Positions 34,709 to 46,419 of a stretch of DNA of 64,000 nt are shown in pieces (the first letter of the stretch is position 1; every line of letters begins with the position of its first letter). The notes under the pieces are model-generated. The model made no database searches. It had not been told where the DNA came from and worked only from the letters and a program-made list of their open reading frames with translations. Location: assembly GCF_030272615.1 (NCBI RefSeq), contig NC_081406.1:114423783-114487782 (forward strand), read 5' to 3'. The translations under genes were made by a program, and so were the position numbers. This DNA is from Cryptomeria japonica (Eukaryota > Streptophyta > Pinopsida > Cupressales > Cupressaceae).

Positions 34709-35942
34709 TGTAATGGTGGAAAAATTGTGAATGATAAATCAAGAAGGAAACCACCCTTTCCCTCAAATAGAGATGAAATTTTTCCTATCGATTACCATTC
34801 AAGAACTTTTCACCATTACAGTAGAAAGAGGAGAGGATAATTCACTAGATTCAATCTCTCCACACAAAGATGGTAGATTGAATTCTGAATGAATTGGGAA
34901 TGCTAAGTTGATCCCCTCTTTCTTGTTTGATTTGGAAAGGAATTGATTAAATTATGTAGTGCAAAAGTGACAAAGAATTGATTATAACTTGAGATTGGAA
35001 TAAGGGATGAAGCTATACACCTGGATCTGGCAATAAACTATCGAGACAAATTCACCTTGTGAATTTGAGGAAAAGTTGTCTGGACCATAGGGGGAATTTA
35101 CACAGTCCTCCAAAAAATTTGCAAAACAAAAAGGGTTTTTCTCCCTCTGCAAATGAATCCTAAATCTAAAAGTATAGTTGCGCAACTGCATCCTACACAC
35201 AAAAAAGAAAGGAAAATGGGTCGAGATTAGGATTTTTCCTTTAGGTCAAACCCCAGTTTTGGAATTAACCAAGTAATGAAAGAAAGTACTTGCAATTAGA
35301 TCTAAATGAAAGACTAGATTGTAAATCATCTCAAGGGAGGTTGGAGTAGAAATTTTGATAGAAATTCTTGTGTGGAATTGAATGTTGAAATAAATCTCCT
35401 CTTTAATGGTTGAATCTTGGACTTGAATGCAACACCTAGTCTTGAAAGGAGACTTGAGAATGCTCAATGCTGGAAAAGAATGTTTGAATTCTTGATCACT
35501 TGTACATACTCTGATCTTGTCAGCTTCCACCTATTGAACTTATGCAAATGAGAGAGTGAATGTCCACTTAAATACATGTTGGTGGATTTTAATCTCATCA
35601 TGGATTGACATAGGGGGAGTTTCCTGCCTGAGGCACAACCAATAATGCAGCCCTAGGAAGGGTCCTGCCCTAAAATAGGGCAAGGATAGTGGCGCCATGC
35701 CCTTATCCTGGGAGGACAAGGGTGTTGCACCCCTTTCCAAGGGGGATAGTGGCACCATGCCCCTATGCTACCCCTTTCTCTAGGGAAGAGTGTAGATGGG
35801 GTGATGCCAAGGCCAACAAAGAAGTTGTTTCTACAAGCCAAGCAATCTCTCATCTCCGATCAGGCTAGAGGATTTGAGTTCTCATGTGTGAGGACCCTAA
35901 TGCAGTAAAAAATTGATAGGGTCAAAATTTTATGACACTACA
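34709..35942 (-). repeat. T3 3' LTR
   Basis: 1234 bp, TGTAATGG...CACTACA; pair of 41320-42568 (ctaggaagggtcctgcc, gaagttgtttctacaag). Clearly more diverged from its pair than the T4 LTRs are. Confidence 0.93.
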
Positions 35943-36704
35943 TTTAGCCCCCACTTTAGTGGGATTATAAGCATACGCCATTACTGTCGGTAAAGTATAA
36001 GGAAACAAGATTGAAAGATTTTTACCATGTCAAGGAGGCCAGATGCACAAAGCCCCTAGTGGACTTAGGATCTTATGACTTCAATTGACAAAGTAAAAGG
36101 AAAGATTGAGAAGGGGAGAACCATGAGTACAATTACCAAAATTCCCTTCACTATGAGTCATGAAAGCAAGGATACCAAAGATTACAAAGAAAAACAAAGT
36201 TCACTAAGTAATTCTAAGTATCAGAAGAAGGAAAATATGAGTGGAGTGTATGCCCCCATGTTAAAGTGATCGCACACACCTTATTGGGAGTGATTTCTTT
36301 AAGGGAGGATACACCCAAGAGAGAGAGAGAGAAGAAAGGGAGCACATTATCGCAAGGATTCAGCCCCCAATCGAGGTATAAACCCAAGGATAATGAACAC
36401 AAAACATGAGGTAGTGTCACTTTCCTCGGGGTCAATATGTTGTATGATAACTTATGTATATCATGTATGTATATGAATATAATAATAATCATTCCCCAAA
36501 GAAGGACACTACCTTAGAAGAAAGGGAAGAGAGGATGTCTTTTGATTCAACATGAAAGAGACCAAGAAAATATCTTAATACTTTTCATCGCCCCCAAGTA
36601 GACATTAAGGGAACAAATAGAAGAATAGGGATACACATAGAAGAGTGGTCATAAAAAAGAGCAAGAAAGGAGAGAGAGAAAGATCTATAGTGCTAATATC
36701 ACTA
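35943..36704 (-). other. T3 polypurine tract and 3' non-coding region
   Basis: tttagcccccactttagtgg (plus) adjoins the LTR. The rest is purine-rich and non-coding, with an agagagagag run near 36318. Confidence 0.7.
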
Positions 36705-37664
36705 ATCTAGCATGACATTCGCCTCCTGATCTTGCTGATCACTACTTCGGGAAGGCGAGCAACATACCAAAGGAGTGATATCGAGCACAATAGATGGAGC
36801 TATCACAAGATCCAAACAAGAACTATGCTCATGTTGTAAATCACTTTGTTTGATCATAGGAGCTAGGATTAGGGTTTGTGAAAACTCATCTGATAAATGT
36901 TTGCCCACATCAACATACTCATACTCACTATCAGACGCATTAGGAGTTCTATTGCCATTACGAATAACATTTTCACCCATTTCTTCATCAAAATTTAAAG
37001 AAAGAGGAGCAAGAACATGAATAGGAGTAAAACTATCACATATTTTATGCAACTTGTGATTTGGAGATGGTGGTTGAACATGTTTCTTAGGATAAAATGG
37101 AATCATGTCAACCATTGGAGTCTGAGGAGATTGAATATTTTGAGGGATATCTTCATGAGCTCGAACATGGCATCTTCATCAGAGTTTTGTCACACAATGA
37201 TTCCATCTAGTCTTAGTGGAAGGTTGAGAAGGAGGAGGAAGACTTGAAAAAGTAAGAATGTTTCTCTCCTTAATAGTGGAAGGTTTAGGGTGAGGTCTTT
37301 TTGGTTGAACAATAGGAAAATCTAGCCTCTTCTCTCGATAAGAGGAAGGAGGTGGAACTGCGCTATAGAAAGGAGGAATATTAGGTGTAGGAAGGAGACT
37401 AGGTCCATCATGAGGAGGAGGTATAGGTCTAACATTAGGAGAAATATTGTTATTCTCCTTAAGAGAAGGTAAAGTCACATCCATAGGAGTAGGTGGACAA
37501 TATTCCTTAGGAGGGAGATTAGTTCTATCTGTGAGAGGAAGAACCTCATCTTGAAGAATAATAGGAATCTCAAGTATTGGCGATCTATGTTGACTTAAGG
37601 ATAAGATCATATCATTCTTCTATTTTTTATAAGATTGAAAAATAGCATCACTCCTTGATGGAAG
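36705..37664 (-). pseudogene. T3 Pro-rich C-terminal extension of the Gag-protease frame
   Basis: Same frame as the protease: LPPKEYCPPTPMDVTLPS, RPIPPPHDGPSLLPTPNIPP, then MVDMIPFYPKKHVQPPSP and SDSEYEYVDVGKHLSDEF. It ends before the 3' non-coding region with no RT motif. In an autonomous Tat element RT would start about here. Confidence 0.6.
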
Positions 37665-38450
37665 CTATTGAAATTGTTTAGGCCAAAAGAAATCAATAGG
37701 AACATCGGGGCTTCTTTCAGATGGACAAATTAAGCTATGGTTCATGGTTATGATTTCTTCATTGTGAGGAAATTTAAGACACTTGTGGATTATACAAGCA
37801 ATAGCCTTCATGGAAGATAGCCAAGGATATCCCAACTTCACACAAAATTGCTCAGAAGAAGGTATGATAACAAAGTCAACACCCATGGATTTAGCATGAA
37901 CTTCAATGGGAAGGGTGATAAAACCAATGGTAGGATAGGACAAGCCATAAAATAACTTCACAACTACATTAGAAGAATCATATATTGGTTTAGGAGATCG
38001 TAAAGTGAAAAGATACTCTTCAATTATGACATTAACCATGCAAGAGGGATCAATCAGGGCACCACGGCAAGGGATATCCTTAACCTTTGCAACTATGTAT
38101 AAAGGGACATCGGGTCCTCTAATGGTCTCACAACGGTCAAATGTAATACAAGGATCCTTAGGCATATCTTGTGTTTCTACCATATTAACCAAGTTTGGAG
38201 CCATAGAGGTGAATTCTTCAGAAGAGAGAGAATTAGGCACAATCTTAATAACGTTAGAGGTATTAGATGGCAAGGGATCAGTGAAAATCTTAAGATTTTG
38301 ATTAGGAAGAGAAACTAATTTATTCCTTTTATCATTCACACCTACCACATATATAGTATTATTATCAATCAAGTCTTGAATCTTATTATTCAATGCAAAA
38401 TATTTTTCAGTATCATGACCAGGTTGACGATGAAATTGGCAAAAGGAATT
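37665..38450 (-). pseudogene. T3 aspartic protease region
   Basis: A decayed knuckle CQFHRQPGHDTEKYF and NNKIQDLIDNNTI (about 38440-38350), typical of the end of Tat Gag, lead into a retropepsin-like domain: GALIDPSCMVNVIIEEYLF (about 38060), where the catalytic triplet is expected as DTG or DPS-like, then STMGFITLP-type flap (PTIGFITLPIEV) and VKLGYPWLSSMKAI. Pro in place of the usual Thr-Gly or Ser-Ser after Asp makes activity doubtful. Confidence 0.75.
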
Positions 38451-40109
38451 GTTATCAAAATAAGGAGACGCAAGTTTGGAAGGATCAATTTTTTTTTATA
38501 GGAGGAAGGTTGATAACATTTCTGTGCAACAACTATGACATAATACTATGTAAAGATTCATTCAAAGGCGTAAACTTTCTTTCTCTTTGGAAAAATTTAG
38601 AAATAGAAGGCACACCTATTGTAGCATTCACATGGTTGTTGTTAATTGGATCATTAAACTTGATGAAGCTTTTTTTGGTTTGAACTTCACAAATGGTTGT
38701 TTAACACTCTCTCCCTTATCACTTGGAGCCATAGGAGTGGATTGCTCCATTTGACTCATAGCAAGTTGATAATTGTGGAGTGTTTCGCACAACTATGGAA
38801 AGGAAGTAAAATCAGACAAAATAATCTTTTCCATGATATCTTTTTGCAGATTAGAAATTAAAATTCTTTGAATATCATTACTAGGTACATGAAAAGAAAT
38901 TTGAGCACACAAATTCTTATATCTACCAATGAAATCAGTCACTTTTTCTTTAACACCTTGTTTATAATGCATTAAATCAGTCAAAGTGATTTTAGGACCA
39001 ATATTGTTTTGAAATTGTTAGATGAAAGCATTTGCAAATTATTGAAAGGAAGTGATAGAATAAGAAGGTAGAGAGAAATACCACTATAAAGACTTGTCTC
39101 TTAGTGTTCTTGTAAAGAATTTTGCAAGAAAACATTGATCATAAGCAAAATCAGTACACGAGGTTTGAAATGTTTTGACATGCGTAAGAGGATCACCTTT
39201 TCCATTATAGAGTTCCAATTGAGGGATATCCACATGTTTAGGTGGTACGACTTTAACAATATCAAGAGAAAGTGGGCTCACCACATCAAAAGTGGGCACA
39301 CTAAACTTGGATTGAATCATAGAATAAATTTGTTGTTGTAAGGAAGACACAGTTTGAGCAAAATTGTTGATTGCCATTTCGGTGGAAGAATTGATGTTAG
39401 ACATAGGTGATTGAGAAGGTGGTGTGAGGTTATTGAAAGAAGGCATGGAATGAGAATAAGGTGGTGGGATATTATGATAAGTAGGCATGGGTGATGATTG
39501 GGTAAGAAAAGGGACACTTAATGGAAGAATAAAGTTGTTGAAGGAATTGCCCCCTTGTGTCACACTGATTGGCTAAGGAATAATAGGAATATTCATGGAA
39601 TACATAGGTAATGATGGAGGATTAAATGAAGAAGAGGGATTGTCCCCATGACCTATGGTTGTCAGAATGACATTTTGAGTTGAAGTAGCCATGATGTTAG
39701 ATGTGAAAGTTGGAATACTAGTCATAGGATTTATCAAAGGAATAGAGGAATTGACTTGTGTTGAAGGTTGTGAATAACCTAGGGTTTTGGATAAACTCTT
39801 GATAGGCATGACATTAGAGTCAACAATATGTGCAATGCCACACAATATATAAATTTTATTCTTATCACTTTGAAGAATGTGCTTAAGACCTTCAATTAAT
39901 GGAAGAGATTCACTATTAGTGTATTCTTGGGACATCTATTGTTGAAAGCTATCAAATTGATTGTCCAATGTAGAAAGTTGATCTAAAGAAACCCTAGTTA
40001 AATATTCTTCTTCATCATGGGATCCATCAATGGGGTGAATAGGCACATGATTAGGATGGGAATAATTAGCATGATCCTCATTAAAGAAGTCACCCAAATT
40101 AGGCTCCAT
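38451..40109 (-). pseudogene. T3 Gag (Tat type)
   Basis: Starts at ATG 40109 (MEPNLGDFFNEDHANYSHP), with TAG where a Gln would fit after SFQQ at about 39936. Pro/Ser-rich, then the capsid: HVDIPQLELYNGKGDPLTHV, FAYDQCFLAKFFTRTLRDKSL (39260-39084), LTDLMHYKQGVKEKVTDFIG, RYKNLCAQISFHVP (38990-38890). These are hallmarks of Tat/Athila-type Gag. One frame from 40109 to about 38700, a short out-of-frame stretch to 38500, then back into frame. Confidence 0.88.
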
Positions 40110-41300
40110 CTTGTTGGTAATTAAACCCTAGGAAGCCTTAATTATAATGCTTCATCTAATAGGGATATGATAGGTAGGACTAATAGTTATAAAACTCACG
40201 CACTAGAGGGAAAATTAAAATTAAAATTGTAGAACAAAGCTTACAAAATTGGTTAATGCATAATTTAAGAAAATAATGATTACACAATTTGAACTTTGTT
40301 GAGGGAAGAGGATCCCACAATTTGCAAAAATGAAAGTAAAATGGAATTTTAAAATTAGGGTCAAGAAAATACCACTTAATTTTAAAATTAGAATGTTGAA
40401 AATCGGGGTAGACTATAATTAACCTCTTATTTTTTTTAAAATTCTTGAAAGTTGAAATGTTGAATTTTGAAGCTATTTCTGATTCTAGAGGGATCAAAAA
40501 TTGATAAAATCAGCCAATCTTCTGCATTTAGGCTATTAAATATAGTCATAATAGTCTCCCAAAATTTCAGGAAAAAATTCAAGGACCGTGGCGGGAACGC
40601 ACATGGTCCGACCAACTTTTTTCAAAATTTTCAGGGATGGATATTATGATAATTTTAAAGCTAACCCCAAAACATTTGTGAATTTTACAATCTCTAGATG
40701 GGCGAAATGAAGGCGTAAATGTGAAAATACGACCCTATTAGGGTTTTGAAAAAAAAAAGGAATTGAATTGCAAGTTTGAAAAGCATAAACCTAATGGATA
40801 GGGACACCTCGAAAAATGTTTAGAAATCTGAATGTAATTGAAATTGATTTGAAATTCACACAAAATACAATTAATTTTGAAAATTAGGATTTTATGACCT
40901 AACTACTTAATTTTAAAATTTGAATTTTGGGGAAAAGGGGGGGAATTAAAAATTTGAATTGTAGGATGGCAGACAAATTTGAGAACAATCAAAAATCTGA
41001 AAATGAAATTGAAATCCAATTTTTGCACAAGTTCAATATGATTTTTGAAAATTAGGGTTTTAACAAGTAACCTCTTAATTTTGTAAATTTTAATTGCAAA
41101 TTGAACAAGACAATGAGGGAATTGAATTTGACAAACAAAACAATTTTGAGATCTAAGATAACCACAAGCAATTTTTACAAATCATAAGTTCAATTTTGAT
41201 TTTAAAAACTAGAGTTTTTAATGATTTAACCACTAAGTTTGCAGAAAATTGAAACTTGTAAATGAAAAATATGCAATTTTGTTCATAGAAAAGCATGCAA
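40110..41300 (-). other. T3 5' leader
   Basis: 1.2 kb of AT-rich non-coding sequence between primer site and Gag start; repeated attttaaaatt and gaattg motifs; no gene. Confidence 0.65.
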
Positions 41301-41316
41301 GATGTCGGTTTCACCA
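41301..41316 (-). other. T3 primer binding site
   Basis: Minus TGGTGAAACCGACATC, three bases inside the LTR; related to those of T2 and T4. Confidence 0.65.
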
Positions 41317-41319
41317 AAA

Positions 41320-42568
41320 TGTAATAGTGGGAAAATGGTGAATGATAAATGAAGAAGGAAACTACCCTTTCCCTCAAAGAGAGATGAGAGTTACGTTATC
41401 GATTACCACTCAAGCAATTTCCACCGTTACATTAGAAAGAGGAGAGGATAATTCACTAGATTCAATCTCTCCACACAAAGATGGTAGATTGAATTCTGAA
41501 TGAATTGGGAATGCTAAGTTGATCCCCTCTTTCTTGTTTGATTTGCAAAGGTTTCATTGAATTATGTAGTGCAAAAGTGACAAAGAATTGATTATAACTT
41601 AAGATCCGACTATGGGATGAAGTTGTGCACCTAGATGTAGCTGTAAATTGTTTATACGAAGTCACCCTGTGAATTAGAGGAAGATTTTCTCAGACCATGG
41701 TGAGAACATACACGGTCCTCCGAAAAATCTGCAAAATGAAAAGGGTTTTTCCGCCTCGACAAATGAAGCCCAGATCCAAAAGTACAGCTGTGCACCTATA
41801 ACCTACACATATAAAAGAGAGGGAAATGGGTTGGGATTGGGGCTTTTCCTTTAGGTCAAACCTCAGTTTTGGAATTAGCCAAGTAATGAAAGAAAGTACT
41901 TGCAAGTAGATGTAAATGAAAGACTGAATTGTAAATCACCTCAAGGGAGGTTGTAGTAGCAATGTTGATAGAAATGTTTGTGTGGAATTGAATGATGAAA
42001 TTAATCTACTATTTAATGGTTGAATCCTTGACTTGAATGCAACACGTAGTCTTGAAAGGAGACTTGAGAATGCTCAATGCTAGAAAATAATGCTTGAATG
42101 CTTGAATGCTCTTGAATGCTTGATCGCTTGTGTATACTCTGATCTTATCCAACTTCCACCTATTGAACGTATGCAAATGAGAGAGCGAAAGTTTCCTTAA
42201 ATACATGGTGGATTTAAATTTCATCATGGGCCAACATCGGGGGAGTTTCCTGCCCGAGGCATGACCAACAATGCAACCCTAGGAAGGGTCCTGCCCAAAA
42301 ATAGGGCAAGGACAGGGGCACCACACCCCTATCCTTGGAGGACAAGGGAGCCACACCCTTTTCCAAGAGGAGATAGTGGCACCATGCCCCTGTCCTACCC
42401 CTTTCTCCAGGGAAGAGTGTGGATGGGGTGATGCAGAGGCCAAGGAAGAAGTTGTTTCTACAAGTTGAGAAATCTCTGATCTTCGATCAGGCTATAGGGT
42501 TTGAGTTCGCATGCGTGGGGACCCTAATGTAGTAAAAAATTGCTAGGGTCGCAATTTATGACACTACA
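41320..42568 (-). repeat. T3 5' LTR
   Basis: 1249 bp, TGTAATAG...CACTACA, pair of 34709-35942; includes a short cttgaatgct tandem repeat near 42095-42120 absent from the other copy. Confidence 0.93.
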
Positions 42569-42931
42569 GATGAATTTGTTAAGTGGTGTTGGTGTGGCTT
42601 CTAGAAGTTTCTCAGGATGCTGATGATTATCATGTTCATGTTCTAGTTGATTGGTTGTGTTGCATTTCTCTTATAGGTCTGGTGATATTATGTTATGTTA
42701 TGGACTGGTTTGTGTAACATGATGGTTGATGCTCTTGATGCGTTACTAGTTGGATTTATTGATTAGATAATATTGTTTTGGCCTCAAGATGACTTGGGTT
42801 ATCATTGGTTTGTGGTTTTATGTAATGAATTTATTGCATTATCTTCTAGGTGGCTGACGTAATTGTTAAGGACCCGGGTTTGTATAAATATGATGTAAGA
42901 TCTCTTTGTAAATCATAGGATGGGATTATGA
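42569..42931 (+). repeat. C6 5' LTR, second part
   Basis: Continues the C6 LTR after T3 (gttaagtggtgttggtgtggct) up to X1. Confidence 0.82.
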
Positions 42932-44402
42932 TGTAGAGGCCTCATTACACCTAAGGATAGGTCTGAAAGGTTAGGGTCTGACCCTTCAAATGACAAAATT
43001 AACCCTACAAGGAAGGACTCCACATATTATGGTTTAGAACTACTCTCCACTACTCAAGCCTAACATCTACTCAAGATGAGTAAAAGGATTTAACTTCTCA
43101 AACATGCCTCACTAATGACTCCTGCTCTTAGGGGTTTTGGAATTGGTCCATTCATAACATCTAAGAACTATTACAAGTATTGGTTTTGGAATTAGGCATC
43201 AATTCCTTATACCTCCTTTGGAACTTACCCCTTAGGCTAGTAGCCCTTCTATACCAGTATTTCGGATTTAAATCCAAAATATTCCACACACTCTAACAAA
43301 ATAGTCACCATTCCAGATACCCTTATGGGAGTTACACTCATCCCCAAGATGGTTTGGTAAGATCTACACTCTAAAGGTTTGAACTCCTTAGAAGTCTAGA
43401 GACCTAATTAGGGCAATTAGGCTTAATTTACATAGCAACCCCCTTTACCAGTATCCCAATTGAAAAAATAACTTTTTGAGAATCTGGGGAATGGTTAATA
43501 ACCTATAATTATAGGGTTACATGCCTGGAAACCATCGCTATCAGATTCTAGGATGACTGTCCTAAATTTGCTTAAGGTAGTCACATGGAGATGCCTACCT
43601 AGATTCACTTCAAGCGCTTCACAAATAAGTCTTCCTTGAAAAAACCCATCAAAAACTTAATGTCTAGAGGTAGGAGATGCAAGATATGGCCATTATTTGG
43701 TGAAACCCTAGTCAAACCCTAGTTTCCTAGGTTATAGTCAGAAGAATAAGGGTTTCTCACGACACAGAAACAATCAAAGCCTCAAACCACCACCAAATAA
43801 AATCTAGTTCATCTCTCCATCTACTCCATGAATGGTGTCATCAGATTCAAGCTAGTCAATGATGTACAATCTTTGCAAACTCAGAATTTATGGGAAAACT
43901 CAATTTATTCAATGTTTATTTCATCAAAAATTCAAATCACAACCACAACTAACCTTGGGAATCATGTACAAAAGTTTTATACAACTCTCCAATGGTTTCC
44001 AACCAAATTTGGAGGAGGTTGGATCCATTGAAAGGCTTCCCCCAACTGCATTTTGAAAAGGTGCACTTTTGTACTCAAAAGTTGCATTTTCAAAAGTTAC
44101 AATTTTGCATAAAATATTGTCAAACTCTCTAAGGTTGGGATCCTCACACTTGGATCAACCAAACACTCCTAAAACATCCTAAAATCCTAACAAACCCAAA
44201 AATAAACATTCTACTACCCCTATTGACCACATTGTCCCAATTGGCTTATCAAGTTGCCTAATTAGTGACATGGGTTTACATGGTGGGGTCTTTATTAAAA
44301 ACATGAAACTTGCATAAACATAAGACATTAAAAGAACCACTATGATCCTATTATTCATCCTCAGAGCCATGATTTTCTTGTTGATGAGGTACTCATGCAC
44401 CA
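42932..44402. mobile_element. X1: unclassified 1.47-kb insertion
   Basis: Comparing the C6 LTR with the intact C7 LTR shows about 1.5 kb of extra sequence here. It runs from TGTAGAGGCC to ATGCACCA and is flanked by GATTATGA (42924-42931) and GATTATAG (44403-44410). It has no coding similarity I recognise, and no clear terminal inverted repeats or poly(A). A solo LTR (TG...CA) is possible but the flanks do not fit a 5-bp duplication; a DNA transposon derivative with an 8-bp duplication is the alternative. Confidence 0.6.
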
Positions 44403-44968
44403 GATTATAGTCATGGAATTATCTATGTGTGAATAAAGTTGTAATCATATGTAGAGGTTTTGGTCAATCATAGGTGATCAAATTTGTGTAAGAGGTTTAA
44501 GACCTCCGATATTGAGCTTAATCGGAACTGTACTCAGGCATAGGAGATCTTATTCTTATAGTTCACTCTTCTATCCGAATTGTGGTTTGGATATTTTCTT
44601 GTAGTTAGTGAGGCTCCTTTGTGATGAGCAGTGTGCTCTAGGAAGTGTGCCTTCCTACATGTGTAGGCCCCTCTACTATAATCACATACTTTCTACAAAA
44701 GTATCATCTGGTTGTGGGTAGGGTTTCCCGTCATGGTTTTTCCATTTACCGGGTTTTCCACAGACAATTATTGGTGTTATGTGTTGTTGATGCATGATAT
44801 TTAGATTATGACTTATGTTTATGTTTAATTGATATATCTGCTATTCTAGTATTTGGTTTATTCATTTTGGTAAAAGGTTTAAGTTCTTAAAGTTTCATAA
44901 TCTGGTGACAACTGATTCACCCCACCCCCCACCCCCCTGCTCTCAGTTATCAACCAATCATCCTAACA
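44403..44968 (+). repeat. C6 5' LTR, third part
   Basis: Matches the second half of the C7 LTR (gtcaatcataggtgatcaaat, gtgggtagg.tt.cc). C-rich tract at 44920-44937 near the end; ends CCTAACA. Confidence 0.85.
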
Positions 44969-44970
44969 GT

Positions 44971-44984
44971 TGGTATCAAAATTT
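44971..44984 (+). other. C6 primer binding site
   Basis: TGGTATCAAAATTT, initiator-Met type with changes. Confidence 0.75.
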
Positions 44985-45024
44985 GGTCATCTTTGCAGAA
45001 GCTTAACTACTTGAGGAAGATCCT

Positions 45025-46398
45025 ATGGTGAATAATCATTCAACTTCAATTGCTTACCAGAAGGACAACCCTAATCTTTGAGGAAAAAATTCCAGAATAT
45101 GGAATCTTCATATGGAGATTCATTTGAGTTTTCTTAGCAAAGAGATTTGGGAGATCACCGAGAAAGGCTATACTCCTTATGATCCAACATTTGGCAATCC
45201 TCCTCCGAAAGACTTGGATAAGAACATTGAAAATGACTACAAAACTAGAGAAGCCCTTTTGAGTGCCCTTTTAGATCAGTAAATAATGGGATTAACAGAC
45301 AAATCATCTGCAAAAGCTATATGGAATAAGTTGGAGACTCTAAATGAAAGTGACCCTACTGTTAAAATTGCTAAACTTGATGGTTACTAGGTGAGATATG
45401 AGAACCTGAGAATGGAGGAAGATGAAAGAATTGTTTCTTTTATTGAAAGAGTCAATGAAATTGTCTTGGGAATTCAATGTTGTGGTGGATCTCTTAGCAA
45501 AGATGAGATTGTTTCTAAAGTATTGAGAGATTTTCCACCGACTTACAAAATGAAGGCTACTACAATCGATGAGCTAAGAAAAATGTCTAACACTTTTGTC
45601 AATGGGGATATTTTGGTTGGAAAGTTATTTTCTTTTGAGCTTGAAGAATTTGGTCCTCAAGGAGCTGCAAAGATAGATTATGCATTCAAGGCATCTACAT
45701 CATCAACCGACAAGAATGATTGAAAATAACTATATGCGAAGGAACTAGAGGATATGAAGAAAGAAGATGAAGAGCTTGAAAAACTTGAAGCCCTATTTGC
45801 TAGAAGGGTACCTAAAGGTCCAATAGAAAGTAAGTATGAAAGAAAATCACCTTTCAAATGTTTTTCATGTAATAAGATAGGTCATTTTGCATCTAGATGT
45901 CCTAAAAGGAATTCAAGATTTGAAGAAAAAGAGAGAAGATCTTTTAAGGCTAACCATGAATATCAAAACAAGCATAAGTACAAGAGGAACAAAGACAAAT
46001 CATGCTACTATGTTGATGAGGAAGGTGTGACTAATGATTCTGATGATGAACTAGCAAAACATCTAGCTAGTGGATTCGGCAATGGAAAGGAATGGGTATT
46101 CTTAGCTATCAAGGAAGATGCTCTAGAACCTGCTATTCAAAATGAAGAGAAGGCCCTTGCTACTAAATTTGAAGACAAGGATTAATGGGTGATAGAAAGT
46201 GGATGTTCACATCATACAATTGGAGATAAAAGGAAGTTTCTATCTTTGCAAGAATTGGATGGAGGTCTAGTTAGATTTGGAGATGACAAAGCATGCATGA
46301 TCAGAGGAAGAGGAACTATATCATTGGATGGTAAGCATAACACTGATAATGTCTATTATGTAGAAGGTTTAAGGCATAATATTTTGAGTGTAGGATAA
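45025..46398 (+). pseudogene. C6 Gag and protease
   Basis: One frame from ATG 45025 with about seven stops and no shift: Gag (KAIWNKLETLNESDPT, MRYENLRMEEDERIVSFIER, FVNGDILVGKLFSFELEEF), a zinc knuckle CFSCNKIGHFASRC (about 45862), basic region NKHKYKRNKDKSC, then the protease WVIESGCSHHTIGDKRKF (about 46186). The catalytic Asp is changed to Glu (ESG for DSG) and Met-Thr to Thr-Ile. Same family as C4, distantly. Confidence 0.92.
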
Positions 46399-46419
46399 TT
46401 GGTGGATAAGAGATTTCAA

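Larger units (their letters stand above)
34709..42568 (-). mobile_element. T3: Tat-like retrotransposon with Gag and protease but no RT or integrase (minus)
   Basis: The LTRs are 34709-35942 and 41320-42568. Flanks are GATGG (34704-34708) and GATGA (42569-42573), a 5-bp target duplication with one change. On the minus strand the primer site is TGGTGAAACCGACATC (41316-41301), three bases from the LTR, and the polypurine tract aaagtgggggctaaa adjoins the 3' LTR (35957-35943). The 5.4-kb interior holds one long Gag-protease frame and then non-coding sequence. It is 7.86 kb in all. Confidence 0.92.

Noticed and set aside
36318-36340. agagag microsatellite as a regulatory GAGA element
   Set aside because: Short run in non-coding T3 sequence with nothing to support a function.
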